From: Eggerthellaceae bacterium UBA5808
Lineage (GTDB): Bacteria; Actinomycetota; Coriobacteriia; Coriobacteriales; Eggerthellaceae
NCBI GenBank assembly: GCA_002417975.1
Contig: DIDE01000109.1
Location: forward strand, 1 to 5,782
Reading direction: 5' to 3'
Length of the DNA: 5,782 bases
Positions within the stretch are counted from its first letter, which is position 1. Every line of letters begins with the position of its first letter. A program made the position numbers and the translations under genes. Of this stretch, positions 1 through 4,787 are shown piece after piece. Below the pieces are notes generated by a model that was given only the letters and a program-made list of their open reading frames with translations, did no database searches and was not told the DNA's origin.

Positions 1-169
1 GGTATCGGAAGTCGCCGATGCGAAAATAAGGAGGGGTTGGAGGTGACTGGGTGTGAAGCGCAAGCGAGTAATCGACAGTGTAATGGGGGTGTGCGTGTCA
101 GCAGCACATGGAGGGAGAAGAAGGGGGAACGAACGAGCGAGGATTGTTGTGATAGGGAGGAATGCCGGA
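1..169. other. G-skewed stretch replacing the hydrogenase C-terminus
   Basis: By hand count, positions 1-165 of the plus strand hold 71 G and only 20 C, a skew seen nowhere else in the window. This is where the minus-strand hydrogenase frame stops resembling its family (after the codon at 172-170). I translated all three minus-strand frames. None shows the expected medial-cluster cysteines or a CxxC near the end, and two frames stay open only because the strand is purine-poor. Possible explanations are a recombination or deletion junction, a decayed gene end, or poor sequence at a contig edge. I see no plus-strand gene here: the overlapping open frames have no family features and run antisense into the hydrogenase. 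Confidence 0.5.
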
Positions 170-1027
170 ATTTGTCTTGGTCTGAGGACCACGGCAGCCC
201 AGTGGGTAGAGGCAATAACCCTTTTTCTCCTCTTCCGAACCGAACTTGTACACAAACTCGCCATTCTCAAAATGACCACGACGTTCGCAGTTATCATGAA
301 TGGTCTCACCGAAGATAGCAGAAGGCTTATTCTCCGAAGTGAGAGACGGAACCGTCTTCATCAAAACGATGTCGACGAGCAGAGCAACGAGCCATTCAGG
401 GTTCGCAGGACAACCAGGAATATTGACGACAGGCGTCGAAATTCCAGCCTTCTTGAGATAGCTCTGAACTCCTGTTGCACCAGCGCTGTTAGGGCGAGCG
501 CCCATCCAGCCACCGTTGACTGCACAAGAACCAAGTGCAACAACATAATTCGCTGATTTGGCCGCTTCGACCAAATGCTCGATGCCAGGTTTATTCGCAA
601 CGCGCAATGCCTGACCTTGCCATCCTTCGAGTACAGCTCCTTCGTACACGAGAATGTAATGGCCGGCCTCGATCGTCTGCGATTTCGCCTTTTCCATCGA
701 ATACCCGGCTGCCGCAGATAACGTCTCGGAATAATTGAGAGAAATCAATTCCAAGATGACACTTGCGGGATCCGGATCTGCCGATTGAGCAAAAGACTCG
801 GTGCAACCGGTGCAAGATGCTCCCTCAATCCATATAACAGGATAGAGAGATCCTTCCTTGGCGCCAATCACAGATTCTTCGAGAGCCTGAGCAACCTGAG
901 GAACGGTTAGCTGGGATACCCCGGCTGCCGCTACCACTGCTCCACAAAGTTTCATGAAACTACGACGCGAAATACCACGTGCGTCGAGAGTATCCATAAA
1001 CTCCGTTGTTTTGGCCTCTTTTTCCAT
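98..1027 (-). CDS. [NiFe] hydrogenase small subunit (HyaA/HybO-like), C-terminally disrupted
   Basis: This is the electron-transfer subunit of a membrane-associated, periplasm-facing [NiFe] hydrogenase; it carries electrons from the large-subunit NiFe site through three Fe-S clusters. Residues 20-28 (SRRSFMKLC), followed by an Ala/Val-rich stretch, form a Tat signal. The proximal-cluster ligands are visible as C72-x2-C75, C168 (LGSCAVNGG) and C206 (IPGCPANPEW). The distal-cluster ligands are H244, C247, C272 and C278. Homology ends at about N286 (GPQTKTN). The family then has a Cys and two more medial-cluster Cys, but this frame reads unrelated Pro/Ser-rich residues to a stop, giving 309 aa. 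I chose ATG at 1027 because AGGAGG lies 7 nt upstream; the GTG at 1033 is only 1 nt from that site. The large-subunit gene would be expected beyond position 1. The family call is firm. Whether the truncation is biological or a sequence artefact cannot be decided here. Confidence 0.9.
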   Translation of the reverse strand: MEKEAKTTEFMDTLDARGISRRSFMKLCGAVVAAAGVSQLTVPQVAQALEESVIGAKEGSLYPVIWIEGASCTGCTESFAQSADPDPASVILELISLNYSETLSAAAGYSMEKAKSQTIEAGHYILVYEGAVLEGWQGQALRVANKPGIEHLVEAAKSANYVVALGSCAVNGGWMGARPNSAGATGVQSYLKKAGISTPVVNIPGCPANPEWLVALLVDIVLMKTVPSLTSENKPSAIFGETIHDNCERRGHFENGEFVYKFGSEEEKKGYCLYPLGCRGPQTKTNSGIPPYHNNPRSFVPPSSPSMCC

Positions 1028-1034
1028 GTGCACA

Positions 1035-1040
1035 CCTCCT
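1035..1040 (-). promoter_or_regulatory. Ribosome binding site of the hydrogenase gene
   Basis: A perfect AGGAGG on the minus strand lies 7 nt before ATG 1027 and 1 nt before GTG 1033. The spacing decides for the ATG. Confidence 0.8.
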
Positions 1041-1105
1041 TGGGTGCCTCGATTACCTGTTGGCGCAAATTACCTTTGGACACCAACGGATGAATATCGA
1101 AATGC

Positions 1106-1125
1106 ATCGTTCAAAGCGCAACGAT
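1106..1125. promoter_or_regulatory. Inverted repeat, possible operator
   Basis: ATCGTT, 8 nt, then AACGAT, with perfect 6-bp arms. It lies about 80-100 nt upstream of the hydrogenase start. It is short enough to occur by chance and I do not recognise it as a named regulator site. Confidence 0.2.
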
Positions 1126-1136
1126 AGACATGCCCC

Positions 1137-1151
1137 TGCACATGATGTGCA
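1137..1151. promoter_or_regulatory. 15-bp perfect palindrome upstream of the hydrogenase, possible operator
   Basis: TGCACAT-G-ATGTGCA has 7-bp perfect arms around one central base. It lies 110-124 nt upstream of hydrogenase ATG 1027, downstream of the candidate -10 at 1248-1253 and so within the predicted leader. The symmetry and size fit a dimeric helix-turn-helix regulator. I cannot assign the regulator; it lacks the TTGAT..ATCAA form of an FNR site. Confidence 0.35.
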
Positions 1152-1247
1152 TAGCTCCCCGAAATAACAACGCATGTCTGCAGCAAATTGATAGATCCCC
1201 CGAATGACGGTTCATAAGTGTGAGCACCAACGTACTAACTGACGCTT

Positions 1248-1253
1248 ATTATA
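1248..1253 (-). promoter_or_regulatory. Candidate -10 element for the hydrogenase
   Basis: A perfect TATAAT on the minus strand overlaps the 10-bp palindrome ATAGCGCTAT at 1251-1260. No good -35 hexamer lies 16-18 nt upstream, so if used it would probably need an activator. The implied leader is roughly 210 nt. Confidence 0.3.
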
Positions 1254-1505
1254 GCGCTATCAGCGGACATTGCGCGATGATCTTAGTAACGGATTGTGCA
1301 AGTTTTTTACCATTCATACCATGGCGTATATGCTAATCATAATCGTACGGTAGTGAACAGCGATAACGCAATTTATGCAACACAACGAATTTCTATTCTC
1401 AGTGATGTATAGAACCGATTCATTATCAAAATAAGTCTTTTTAATATATATTTATTTTTGACATACCATAAGACTATTAGACAGAGTAACGAGCCAATAT
1501 GCACC

Positions 1506-1554
1506 CTATAAAACAAGCAATGCCATACTCCTTTTCCAGAAGTATGGCATTGCT
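1506..1554 (-). terminator. Rho-independent terminator of rubrerythrin
   Basis: The arms 1516-1529 and 1541-1554 (AGCAATGCCATACT and its exact complement) form a 14-bp perfect stem with an 11-nt loop. Read on the minus strand, the stem is followed by TGTTTTATAG, a short U-rich tract. It begins 33 nt past the rubrerythrin stop. The plus-strand side has no T tract, so it works mainly for rubrerythrin. Confidence 0.8.
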
Positions 1555-1587
1555 ATTCAAACGATAAATCAGGATCTCATGAATGCC

Positions 1588-2127
1588 TTAGTAATTTTCG
1601 GCACGTACCTCAAAGTACTCACGCGGATGACCGCATACAGGGCATACTTCAGGCGCATCTTTACCAATATGAATATGGCCACAGTTACGACATTTCCATG
1701 CAACGACATCTCCGCGCTTAAATACCTCACCAGCATTGATGCGCTCAATGAGCTTGCGATAGCGCTCCTCATGCAGTTTTTCTACACCTGCAACACCGTC
1801 GAACAACTCTGCAAGATCCGCAAATCCCTCTTTGCGAGCCGTTTCAGAAAATTCCTTGTACATCTGAGTCCATTCACCGTGCTCACCATCGGCAGCATCA
1901 GCAAGGTTATCGAGTGTCGTTGGAATGGCACCATCATGCAACGCCTTAAACCACAACTTAGCATGCTCTTTTTCATTCTGCGACGTCTCTAAAAAAATAC
2001 TTTGGATCTGAGCGTATCCATCCTTTTTCGCCTGACTTGCATAATAGGCATACTTCGTATGGGCCTGAGATTCACCAGCAAATGCGGTCTGAAGATTCTG
2101 TTCGGTCTGACTCCCCTGCAATTTCAT
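1588..2127 (-). CDS. rbr: Rubrerythrin
   Basis: This is a cytoplasmic non-haem di-iron peroxidase that reduces hydrogen peroxide in anaerobes, with electrons passed through its own rubredoxin domain. Residues 1-135 are the ferritin-like four-helix domain, with the full di-iron set visible: E19, E52-x2-H55, E82, E85 and E116-x2-H119. Residues 140-179 are the rubredoxin domain, with C146-x2-C149 and C162-x2-C165. The length of 179 aa is normal for the family. I chose ATG 2127 because GAGAGGAG ends 5 nt before it; a TTG further upstream at 2151 would put that site inside the gene. It is divergent from pheA and followed by its own strong terminator, so it is probably monocistronic. Oxidative-stress control would be expected, but I could not identify a clear PerR-type box. 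Confidence 0.97.
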   Translation of the reverse strand: MKLQGSQTEQNLQTAFAGESQAHTKYAYYASQAKKDGYAQIQSIFLETSQNEKEHAKLWFKALHDGAIPTTLDNLADAADGEHGEWTQMYKEFSETARKEGFADLAELFDGVAGVEKLHEERYRKLIERINAGEVFKRGDVVAWKCRNCGHIHIGKDAPEVCPVCGHPREYFEVRAENY

Positions 2128-2132
2128 TGGAA

Positions 2133-2140
2133 CTCCTCTC
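2133..2140 (-). promoter_or_regulatory. Ribosome binding site of rubrerythrin
   Basis: GAGAGGAG on the minus strand lies 5 nt before ATG 2127 and fixes that start over the in-frame TTG at 2151. Confidence 0.75.
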
Positions 2141-2163
2141 GTTTCACTCAATCAATATAGATA

Positions 2164-2169
2164 AGTATA
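2164..2169 (-). promoter_or_regulatory. Candidate -10 element of rubrerythrin
   Basis: TATACT on the minus strand lies 36 nt upstream of the start codon, giving a leader of about 30 nt. The -35 region is poor (CATAAA at 17-nt spacing). Very A+T-rich DNA lies just upstream (about 2190-2235) and could serve as an UP-like element. Confidence 0.35.
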
Positions 2170-2263
2170 GTCTTCATTCGCATCATTTTATGCAGCATAT
2201 TCATTTTTTTTACTATTTTTATAACATTTAGATAAACACTCACCAATTTAAACGAAATGGCCC

Positions 2264-2283
2264 ATCTGCTAATCAGATAGCAG
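2264..2283. repeat. Two overlapping alternative short hairpins
   Basis: CTGCTA (2266-2271) pairs with TAGCAG (2278-2283). Alternatively, ATCTG (2264-2268) pairs with CAGAT (2274-2278). The two pairings share bases and exclude each other. Both are short, with no T tract after them, so they are not a terminator. Confidence 0.25.
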
Positions 2284-2286
2284 CAA

Positions 2287-2320
2287 TGTTTTGAATCCGA
2301 TACAATGAGAACCACTTTTG
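2287..2320 (+). repeat. Imperfect direct repeat, copy 1, upstream of pheA
   Basis: This 34-nt segment matches 2351-2384 at 23 of 34 positions without gaps. Eight of the 11 differences are transitions, as expected for a decayed duplication. The offset is 64 nt, and resemblance seems to continue beyond the unit if a few gaps are allowed. Confidence 0.45.
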
Positions 2321-2350
2321 TTATATCGGTAGCTACTATAACGTTGCAAA

Positions 2351-2384
2351 GGTTTCAAAGCCGGCACAATAAGAGCTACGTTTA
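2351..2384 (+). repeat. Imperfect direct repeat, copy 2, upstream of pheA
   Basis: This is the partner of 2287-2320. The shared core is CAAT-R-AGA-R-C-Y-AC-K-TTT. It ends 53 nt before the pheA start. Confidence 0.45.
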
Positions 2385-2437
2385 AGCATCCTAATGCTAT
2401 AAAGTCACAAAACCGTCGACGTGTAAGGCACAACACA

Positions 2438-3343
2438 ATGAAACAATGCTCAATATGTTATCTTGGACCAGAAGGTACCTACTCGCATGAAGCAGCACAA
2501 CGCTTTGCCCATCGAATGATGGCGCAATCGCCATCATCGCCTGCCCCACTTCTTGTCCCAAAAACCACCATTGCGGATGTATTCGAATCTATCGACAGTG
2601 GGGCGTATACGTGGGGAACCGTGCCCATCGAAAACTCACTCGAAGGACCTGTCACATCAACGCTCGATGATTTCGCATTCACGAGCAATGCAAAAATCTA
2701 CGGAGAAGAGATAATCGGTATACGTCACTGCCTCATCACACAACCAGGAGTCAGCATAGACGCTATAGATACCATCGTTTCTCATCCTCAAGCACTTGGA
2801 CAATGCCGACACTTTATCGACTCAACAATGAACGGATGCGCTGTTGAAACAACAACATCTACTGCAGCGGGCGTTCAGCGAACATTGCACGATCCACATT
2901 GCGCCGCAATCGCAAGCGCATTTGCAGCGCACCATTATCAGGCGTCAATTGTGCAAAAGCATATCGAGGATCACGTAGGTAACGAGACCTCATTTGTTCT
3001 TATAGGAAAACCCGAGGCACAATCACCCTTTAACGAAGCAGATGATCGTACATCTCTTGCGTTGTTCCTACGCAACGATCATCCAGGAGCATTACTGATG
3101 ATTCTTGCTGAATTTGCCTATGCAGGTATTAATCTAACTAAGATTCAATCACGCCCAACCAAAAAAGCGTTAGGTGACTACTTGTTCTTTGTTGATCTTG
3201 CAGGAACAATCGAGAACGAACGGGTAAAAACAGCACTTGACTGTCTTCGTCTCAAATTACGCGACGTAAAAGTCCTTGGAAGTTATCCAACATTCGGACG
3301 GATGCGCATACAAGAAGACGCACCTACTACACCGACGGAATAA
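2438..3343 (+). CDS. pheA: Prephenate dehydratase (monofunctional, with ACT domain)
   Basis: It converts prephenate to phenylpyruvate, water and CO2 in phenylalanine synthesis, in the cytoplasm. Visible family motifs are GPEGTYSHEAA (10-20), VPIENSLEGPV (62-72), SHPQALGQC (115-123) and AAIAS (156-160), then the active-site TxF segment at 184-186. Residues about 205-283 form the ACT domain that senses phenylalanine (GALL 217-220, SRP 238-240). No chorismate mutase or dehydrogenase part is fused, and 301 aa is normal. Two substitutions stand out: the usual TRF is TSF, and the usual ESRP is QSRP. ATG 2438 follows a weak TAAGG 9 nt upstream. The gene stands alone on the plus strand, and its last 17 nt overlap the end of the convergent glycosylase gene. 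No attenuator was recognised. Confidence 0.96.
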   Translation: MKQCSICYLGPEGTYSHEAAQRFAHRMMAQSPSSPAPLLVPKTTIADVFESIDSGAYTWGTVPIENSLEGPVTSTLDDFAFTSNAKIYGEEIIGIRHCLITQPGVSIDAIDTIVSHPQALGQCRHFIDSTMNGCAVETTTSTAAGVQRTLHDPHCAAIASAFAAHHYQASIVQKHIEDHVGNETSFVLIGKPEAQSPFNEADDRTSLALFLRNDHPGALLMILAEFAYAGINLTKIQSRPTKKALGDYLFFVDLAGTIENERVKTALDCLRLKLRDVKVLGSYPTFGRMRIQEDAPTTPTE

Positions 3344-4187
3344 TTTCGATCATCGAACCCTGCCGGACCAAAAAACCTTCTTGAATTAGATCAGAGACAA
3401 TCGCATCAAATAGAACGGGGTCAACCGATGAACGACCTGCATGTTGTTCAATCACATTGAGCTCATCGAGTACATCGTTACTGTTCATACGCTCCGCAGA
3501 CAAAATAATACGAACAAGTTCGGCGCGTTTCTGTCTACGTGACCCCTCAAAGCGGGATTGTTTATGGTACTGCACCGAACGGCGACTCGGATTAGGAACA
3601 GACTTTTTAAGATATGCGCCAAAATCAAGTAACGCGTAATACCACGCGCGCGGCTGAGTTTGACTGCATGTCTGTTCAACAAGTGGTCTCAAACGCGTAT
3701 CCGAAACTGGTTCTGTCTCGTCAGGAAACAATTCATGAAGAAAAACCGTCCGCACATTTGTTTCAAGATAGATACCAGGCTCATTAAAGGCAAATGCTCT
3801 AATTCCTGCAGCAGTTGAAGGACCTATACCTGGAAGAGCAAGCAACGCATCATAGTCATTAGGCAATGTACCGCCATAGTGAGCCGAACAAATATCAGCC
3901 GTATGTTTCATGGCAAGTGCGCGCCGATTGTAACCCATCCCTTGCCACTGCGTTAAAAGATCGCTCGTCGAAGCACTCGAGAGAGCATCTATCGTAGGAA
4001 AGAGACGCATAAAAGAGTCCCAACGGTTAAGCACTCGTGAGACCTGAGTTTGTTGCAACATAACCTCGGACACATATACGGCATACGGATCGTCGAGATT
4101 GCGCCACGGTAATTCTCGAACATGAAGCTTGCCTTCGTCCCATACATGCGTTTTAAATTGCTCAAGGCGATAGTCTGATTTGGACAC
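3327..4187 (-). CDS. MutY/HhH-GPD-type DNA glycosylase lacking Fe-S cluster and NUDIX-like domain
   Basis: It is likely a base-excision-repair enzyme related to A/G-specific adenine glycosylase. The N-terminal part fits MutY closely: LPWR (26-29), DPYAVYVSEVMLQQTQV (33-49) including the catalytic-type Glu E41, WQGMGY (81-86), and the helix-hairpin-helix LPGIGPSTA (118-126). Where MutY has the catalytic Asp (usually DGN or DTN), this protein has E142-T-N. After ALLDFGAYLKK (185-195), MutY has four Fe-S cysteines; here the sequence reads NPSRRS and onward, and the protein has only C100 and C174. The C-terminal 65 or so residues look like a small winged-helix module (DVLDELNVIEQ...LIQEGFLV) rather than the NUDIX-like 8-oxoG reader, so 286 aa is short. 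The GTG start at 4187 follows GAGGG with a 9-nt spacer. Alternatively it could be a glycosylase of other specificity. Confidence 0.85.
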   Translation of the reverse strand: MSKSDYRLEQFKTHVWDEGKLHVRELPWRNLDDPYAVYVSEVMLQQTQVSRVLNRWDSFMRLFPTIDALSSASTSDLLTQWQGMGYNRRALAMKHTADICSAHYGGTLPNDYDALLALPGIGPSTAAGIRAFAFNEPGIYLETNVRTVFLHELFPDETEPVSDTRLRPLVEQTCSQTQPRAWYYALLDFGAYLKKSVPNPSRRSVQYHKQSRFEGSRRQKRAELVRIILSAERMNSNDVLDELNVIEQHAGRSSVDPVLFDAIVSDLIQEGFLVRQGSMIEIIPSV

Positions 4188-4196
4188 TATTTCACA

Positions 4197-4201
4197 CCCT
4201 C
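4197..4201 (-). promoter_or_regulatory. Ribosome binding site of the MutY-like gene
   Basis: GAGGG on the minus strand, 9 nt before GTG 4187, supports this non-ATG start. No other good start lies nearby in frame. Confidence 0.6.
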
Positions 4202-4232
4202 ATTGAAGTACTGTCAGCGCAATGCGATTGAG

Positions 4233-4254
4233 GACACATGTTAATACAAGTGTC
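4233..4254. promoter_or_regulatory. Inverted repeat in front of the MutY-like gene, possible operator
   Basis: GACACATG, 6 nt, then CAAGTGTC forms an 8-bp dyad with one mismatch. It lies just downstream of candidate minus-strand -10 boxes, where a repressor would block initiation. Neither side has a T tract, so it is a poor terminator for the Rrf2 gene. Confidence 0.35.
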
Positions 4255-4258
4255 GATA

Positions 4259-4298
4259 TTTATAGGATTCTATAGCCACCAAGACACGTCTGAAACAA
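4259..4298 (-). promoter_or_regulatory. Candidate promoter of the MutY-like gene
   Basis: On the minus strand, TTGTTT (4298-4293), 18 nt, then TATAGA (4274-4269) is a plausible -35/-10 pair; a second A+T box, TATAAA, lies at 4264-4259. It falls in the 119-nt gap after the Rrf2 gene. No clear terminator was found in the gap, so readthrough from the Rrf2 gene is also possible. Confidence 0.35.
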
Positions 4299-4306
4299 AC
4301 AAGTTC

Positions 4307-4786
4307 CTACGAATGAATCTTTGCAACTGTCTGCTTAATCTCAGCTTCTGCCTTATCACTCACAGGAACCAGAACATCAGTTATATGAGCGCTATCAAAT
4401 GCATCCTGTAAGGTTATGCTTTCGAAAAACGTTTTAAGGACACGATCAGCGGCAATCCATACCTTGTTAAATGCACACGTTCCACTTTTCGCGCATAAAT
4501 CTGGATTAGCAGCACAAGGAGAAACGGTAATCGAACCCTTAAGATCAACCATAAGCTTAAAAAGCGTAACATCTGCGGGGTCAATAGCAAGATGCAAGCC
4601 GCCATGAGCGCCACGAATTGTCTTAAGGTATCCAGCAAGAGCAAGATCATGCTGGATCGTACGAGCAAACGCGTAGGGAATATCTTCTTCTTCGGCAACT
4701 TCACTTATAGAGACATATGAGTCTCCATGGTTATAAGCCGACCGTAGAATGCGACATGCATAATCGCAACGACGTGTCATCTCCAT
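4307..4786 (-). CDS. Rrf2-family transcriptional regulator with cysteine cluster
   Basis: This is a DNA-binding regulator of the IscR/NsrR/RsrR kind, usually sensing Fe-S status, nitric oxide or redox through a bound cluster. Residues 3-14 (MTRRCDYACRIL) are the typical N-terminus. Residues 23-60 form the winged helix-turn-helix (SISEVAEEEDIPYAFARTIQ), and RGAHGGLHLA (58-67) is the family's wing motif. The cluster-type cysteines are C91, C98 and C104 (Cx6C, Cx5C). IscR has a His three residues after the third Cys; here that position is N107. D8 sits where NsrR uses an Asp ligand. I chose ATG 4786, giving 159 aa, the normal size; the frame is open further upstream but would run deep into the preceding gene. 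A weak GAAGG lies 11 nt upstream. It starts 1 nt after the AAA+-like gene stops, so the two are surely cotranscribed and probably translationally coupled. Its targets are unknown. Confidence 0.9.
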   Translation of the reverse strand: MEMTRRCDYACRILRSAYNHGDSYVSISEVAEEEDIPYAFARTIQHDLALAGYLKTIRGAHGGLHLAIDPADVTLFKLMVDLKGSITVSPCAANPDLCAKSGTCAFNKVWIAADRVLKTFFESITLQDAFDSAHITDVLVPVSDKAEAEIKQTVAKIHS

Positions 4787-4787
4787 G

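Larger units (their letters stand above)
1028..1587. other. 560-nt intergenic region without a gene
   Basis: I see no convincing coding frame on either strand. The hydrogenase-proximal half (about 1100-1260) holds two inverted repeats and a perfect -10 hexamer reading toward the hydrogenase. The middle (about 1380-1480) is A+T-rich with no clear motif. The right end holds the rubrerythrin terminator. The length is consistent with a regulated promoter and a long leader for the hydrogenase operon. Confidence 0.6.
2128..2437. other. Divergent promoter region between rubrerythrin and pheA
   Basis: The 310 nt hold no gene. The left third is A+T-rich and belongs to the rubrerythrin promoter. The right two thirds hold a short hairpin and an imperfect direct duplication in front of pheA. 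Possible plus-strand -10 boxes are TACAAT (2301-2306) and TATAAC (2337-2342), but neither has a good -35. There is no T-box sequence (the conserved TGGNACCGCG is absent) and no Phe-rich leader peptide that I can see. Confidence 0.5.

Noticed and set aside
30..55. G-quadruplex-like G runs in the left edge
   Set aside because: The runs are mostly two G long with uneven loops, and the whole segment is of doubtful origin.
53..556. Plus-strand open frame of 167 codons antisense to the hydrogenase
   Set aside because: It mirrors a conserved hydrogenase coding region, has no recognisable domain, and its first part lies in G-skewed sequence where stops are rare.
1458..1480. TTGACA at 1458-1463 as a plus-strand promoter
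   Set aside because: No -10 box at proper spacing, and no plus-strand gene follows for almost 1 kb.
1579..1992. Plus-strand open frame of 137 codons
   Set aside because: It is an antisense shadow of rubrerythrin, whose metal ligands and ribosome binding site make the minus strand the real one.
2280..2437. T-box or phenylalanine leader-peptide attenuator for pheA
   Set aside because: No T-box core sequence, no Phe-codon-rich small frame, and no terminator hairpin with a T tract before the start codon.
3345..3357. TTCGAT-C-ATCGAA palindrome after the pheA stop as a terminator
   Set aside because: The stem would be only 5 bp with a 3-nt loop and no T tract, and the bases encode the end of the MutY-like protein.
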